Source of the DNA: Bacteroidaceae bacterium
Lineage (GTDB): Bacteria > Bacteroidota > Bacteroidia > Bacteroidales > Barnesiellaceae_A
Assembly: GCA_017561285.1 (NCBI GenBank)
Contig: JAFZDG010000329.1
Location: forward strand, 1-5,230
Length of the DNA: 5,230 bases
Direction: 5' to 3'
Made by a program: the position numbers and the translations under genes. This document shows, in pieces, positions 4,531 through 5,230 of the stretch (positions are counted from its first letter, which is position 1; each line of letters starts with the position of its first letter). The notes under the pieces were generated by a model. That model made no database searches. It worked only from the letters and a program-made list of their open reading frames with translations, and was not told where the DNA came from.

Positions 4531-5230
4531 TTATCGGGGGGCTATTGCCGCTTTGATTTGCTCTACGATATATCTAACGTCATCGGCCGATACACAAGGG
4601 CCGCCGGGTAGGCACAGACCTTGTGCAAAGAGATGCTCGCTTACCCCATTGACATATGCAGGAGCCGATGCAAAGACCGGTTGGCAGTGCATAGGTTTCC
4701 ACAGAGGACGGGCCTCTATGCCGGCCGCATCGAGCGCCAGACGCATAGCTTCGACATTGGCGTTAGGCTCGCATTGGGTACGTAGTGTTTGAGGAGTGTG
4801 TGTGACAGCCCCTACTCCACCCACAGCCCCCGAAGCTACCGTTTGATAGGCAAGCTCTTCGCCTTTGACGCGCAAAGAGGGTGCTATCAGAATGGTGTTG
4901 AGCCAATAATTACTATCGAACGAAAGTGTCGGGTTTTCGTGCAGTGTAATACCCTCAACATCGGCTAACAACTCTTTGTATAGAGCCGATAGGCGTTGGT
5001 GATGAGCTACGTGCTGAGCCACAACAGTCATTTGTCCACGTCCTATACCGGCACAGATGTTGGACATACGGTAGTTGTAACCGATGTGCTCGTGTTGGTA
5101 ATAGGGATAAGCTTCGCGTGCCTGTGTCGCCAGCCACATGATTTTCTGCCAAGCTTGCTCATCAGGACAAACCAGTGCGCCGCCGCCCGATGTGGTAATC
5201 ATCTTGTTGCCGTTGAAACTTTGCACACCG
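4531..5230 (-). CDS. DegT/DnrJ/EryC1/StrS-family sugar aminotransferase, N-terminal part beyond the window
   Basis: The C-terminal 230 or so residues of a PLP-dependent sugar aminotransferase; the beginning (roughly 150 residues) lies past the window edge. The frame is open to the edge: the residue before VQSFNGNK is a glycine. A GTG at 5226 is in frame but is an internal valine, not the start. The sequence SFNGNKMITTSGGGALV holds the lysine that in this family forms the Schiff base with PLP. Further family marks are HIGYNYRMSNICAGIGRGQM, NYWLNTILI, IEARPLWKPMHCQPVF, and LCLPGGPCVSADDVRYIV near the end. This is closest in look to EpsN/PglE-like enzymes, which amino-transfer from glutamate to C4 of a UDP-4-keto-6-deoxy-N-acetylhexosamine. 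The exact substrate cannot be read from the sequence. An alanine/glycine-rich stretch before IEARPLW looks like an insertion relative to shorter relatives. It precedes the sugar-phosphate transferase by 11 bp. Confidence 0.93.
   Translation of the reverse strand, partial: GVQSFNGNKMITTSGGGALVCPDEQAWQKIMWLATQAREAYPYYQHEHIGYNYRMSNICAGIGRGQMTVVAQHVAHHQRLSALYKELLADVEGITLHENPTLSFDSNYWLNTILIAPSLRVKGEELAYQTVASGAVGGVGAVTHTPQTLRTQCEPNANVEAMRLALDAAGIEARPLWKPMHCQPVFASAPAYVNGVSEHLFAQGLCLPGGPCVSADDVRYIVEQIKAAIAPR

Overview
The window looks like a piece of a Bacteroidales chromosome (Bacteroidota). The evidence is the Bacteroidota-type -7 promoter boxes (TAnnTTTG) just upstream of genes, the lack of Shine-Dalgarno sequences, a DUF3822-type protein next to rsmD (a pairing I associate with this order), and protein sequences typical of the group. 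I cannot name the genus. The window is almost fully coding. The longest stretch without a gene is about 160 bp, and I see no tRNA, rRNA, CRISPR array, insertion sequence or phage gene.

Left part (1-1904): a divergent pair of transcription units. On the minus strand lies the N-terminal third or so of a RecD-like SF1 DNA helicase, cut by the window edge. On the plus strand lie a DUF3822-like protein of unknown function and rsmD, the 16S rRNA guanine-N2 methyltransferase, whose start overlaps the end of the DUF3822 gene by 13 bp. A strong hairpin at 1925-1962 lies between the convergent gene ends and probably terminates transcription from both sides.

Middle part (1982-3440, minus strand): a compact three-gene unit in the order ECF sigma factor, small single-pass membrane protein, periplasmic LTxxQ (Spy/CpxP-like) protein. 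This set of parts resembles the cnrYXH/nccYXH arrangement of proteobacteria: a sigma factor, a short single-pass anti-sigma factor and a periplasmic LTxxQ sensor. The simplest reading is an envelope-stress or metal-responsive signalling cassette in which the 115-residue membrane protein holds the sigma factor and the periplasmic protein is sensor or chaperone. This is inference from architecture. It is the most interesting item in the window.

Right part (3560-5230, minus strand): the end of a surface-polysaccharide locus. A DegT/DnrJ/EryC1/StrS-family sugar aminotransferase, truncated at its N terminus by the window edge, is followed after 11 bp by a polytopic WecA/WbpL-type polyprenyl-phosphate sugar-1-phosphate transferase. 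Together they suggest synthesis of an amino sugar and initiation of a lipid-linked glycan.
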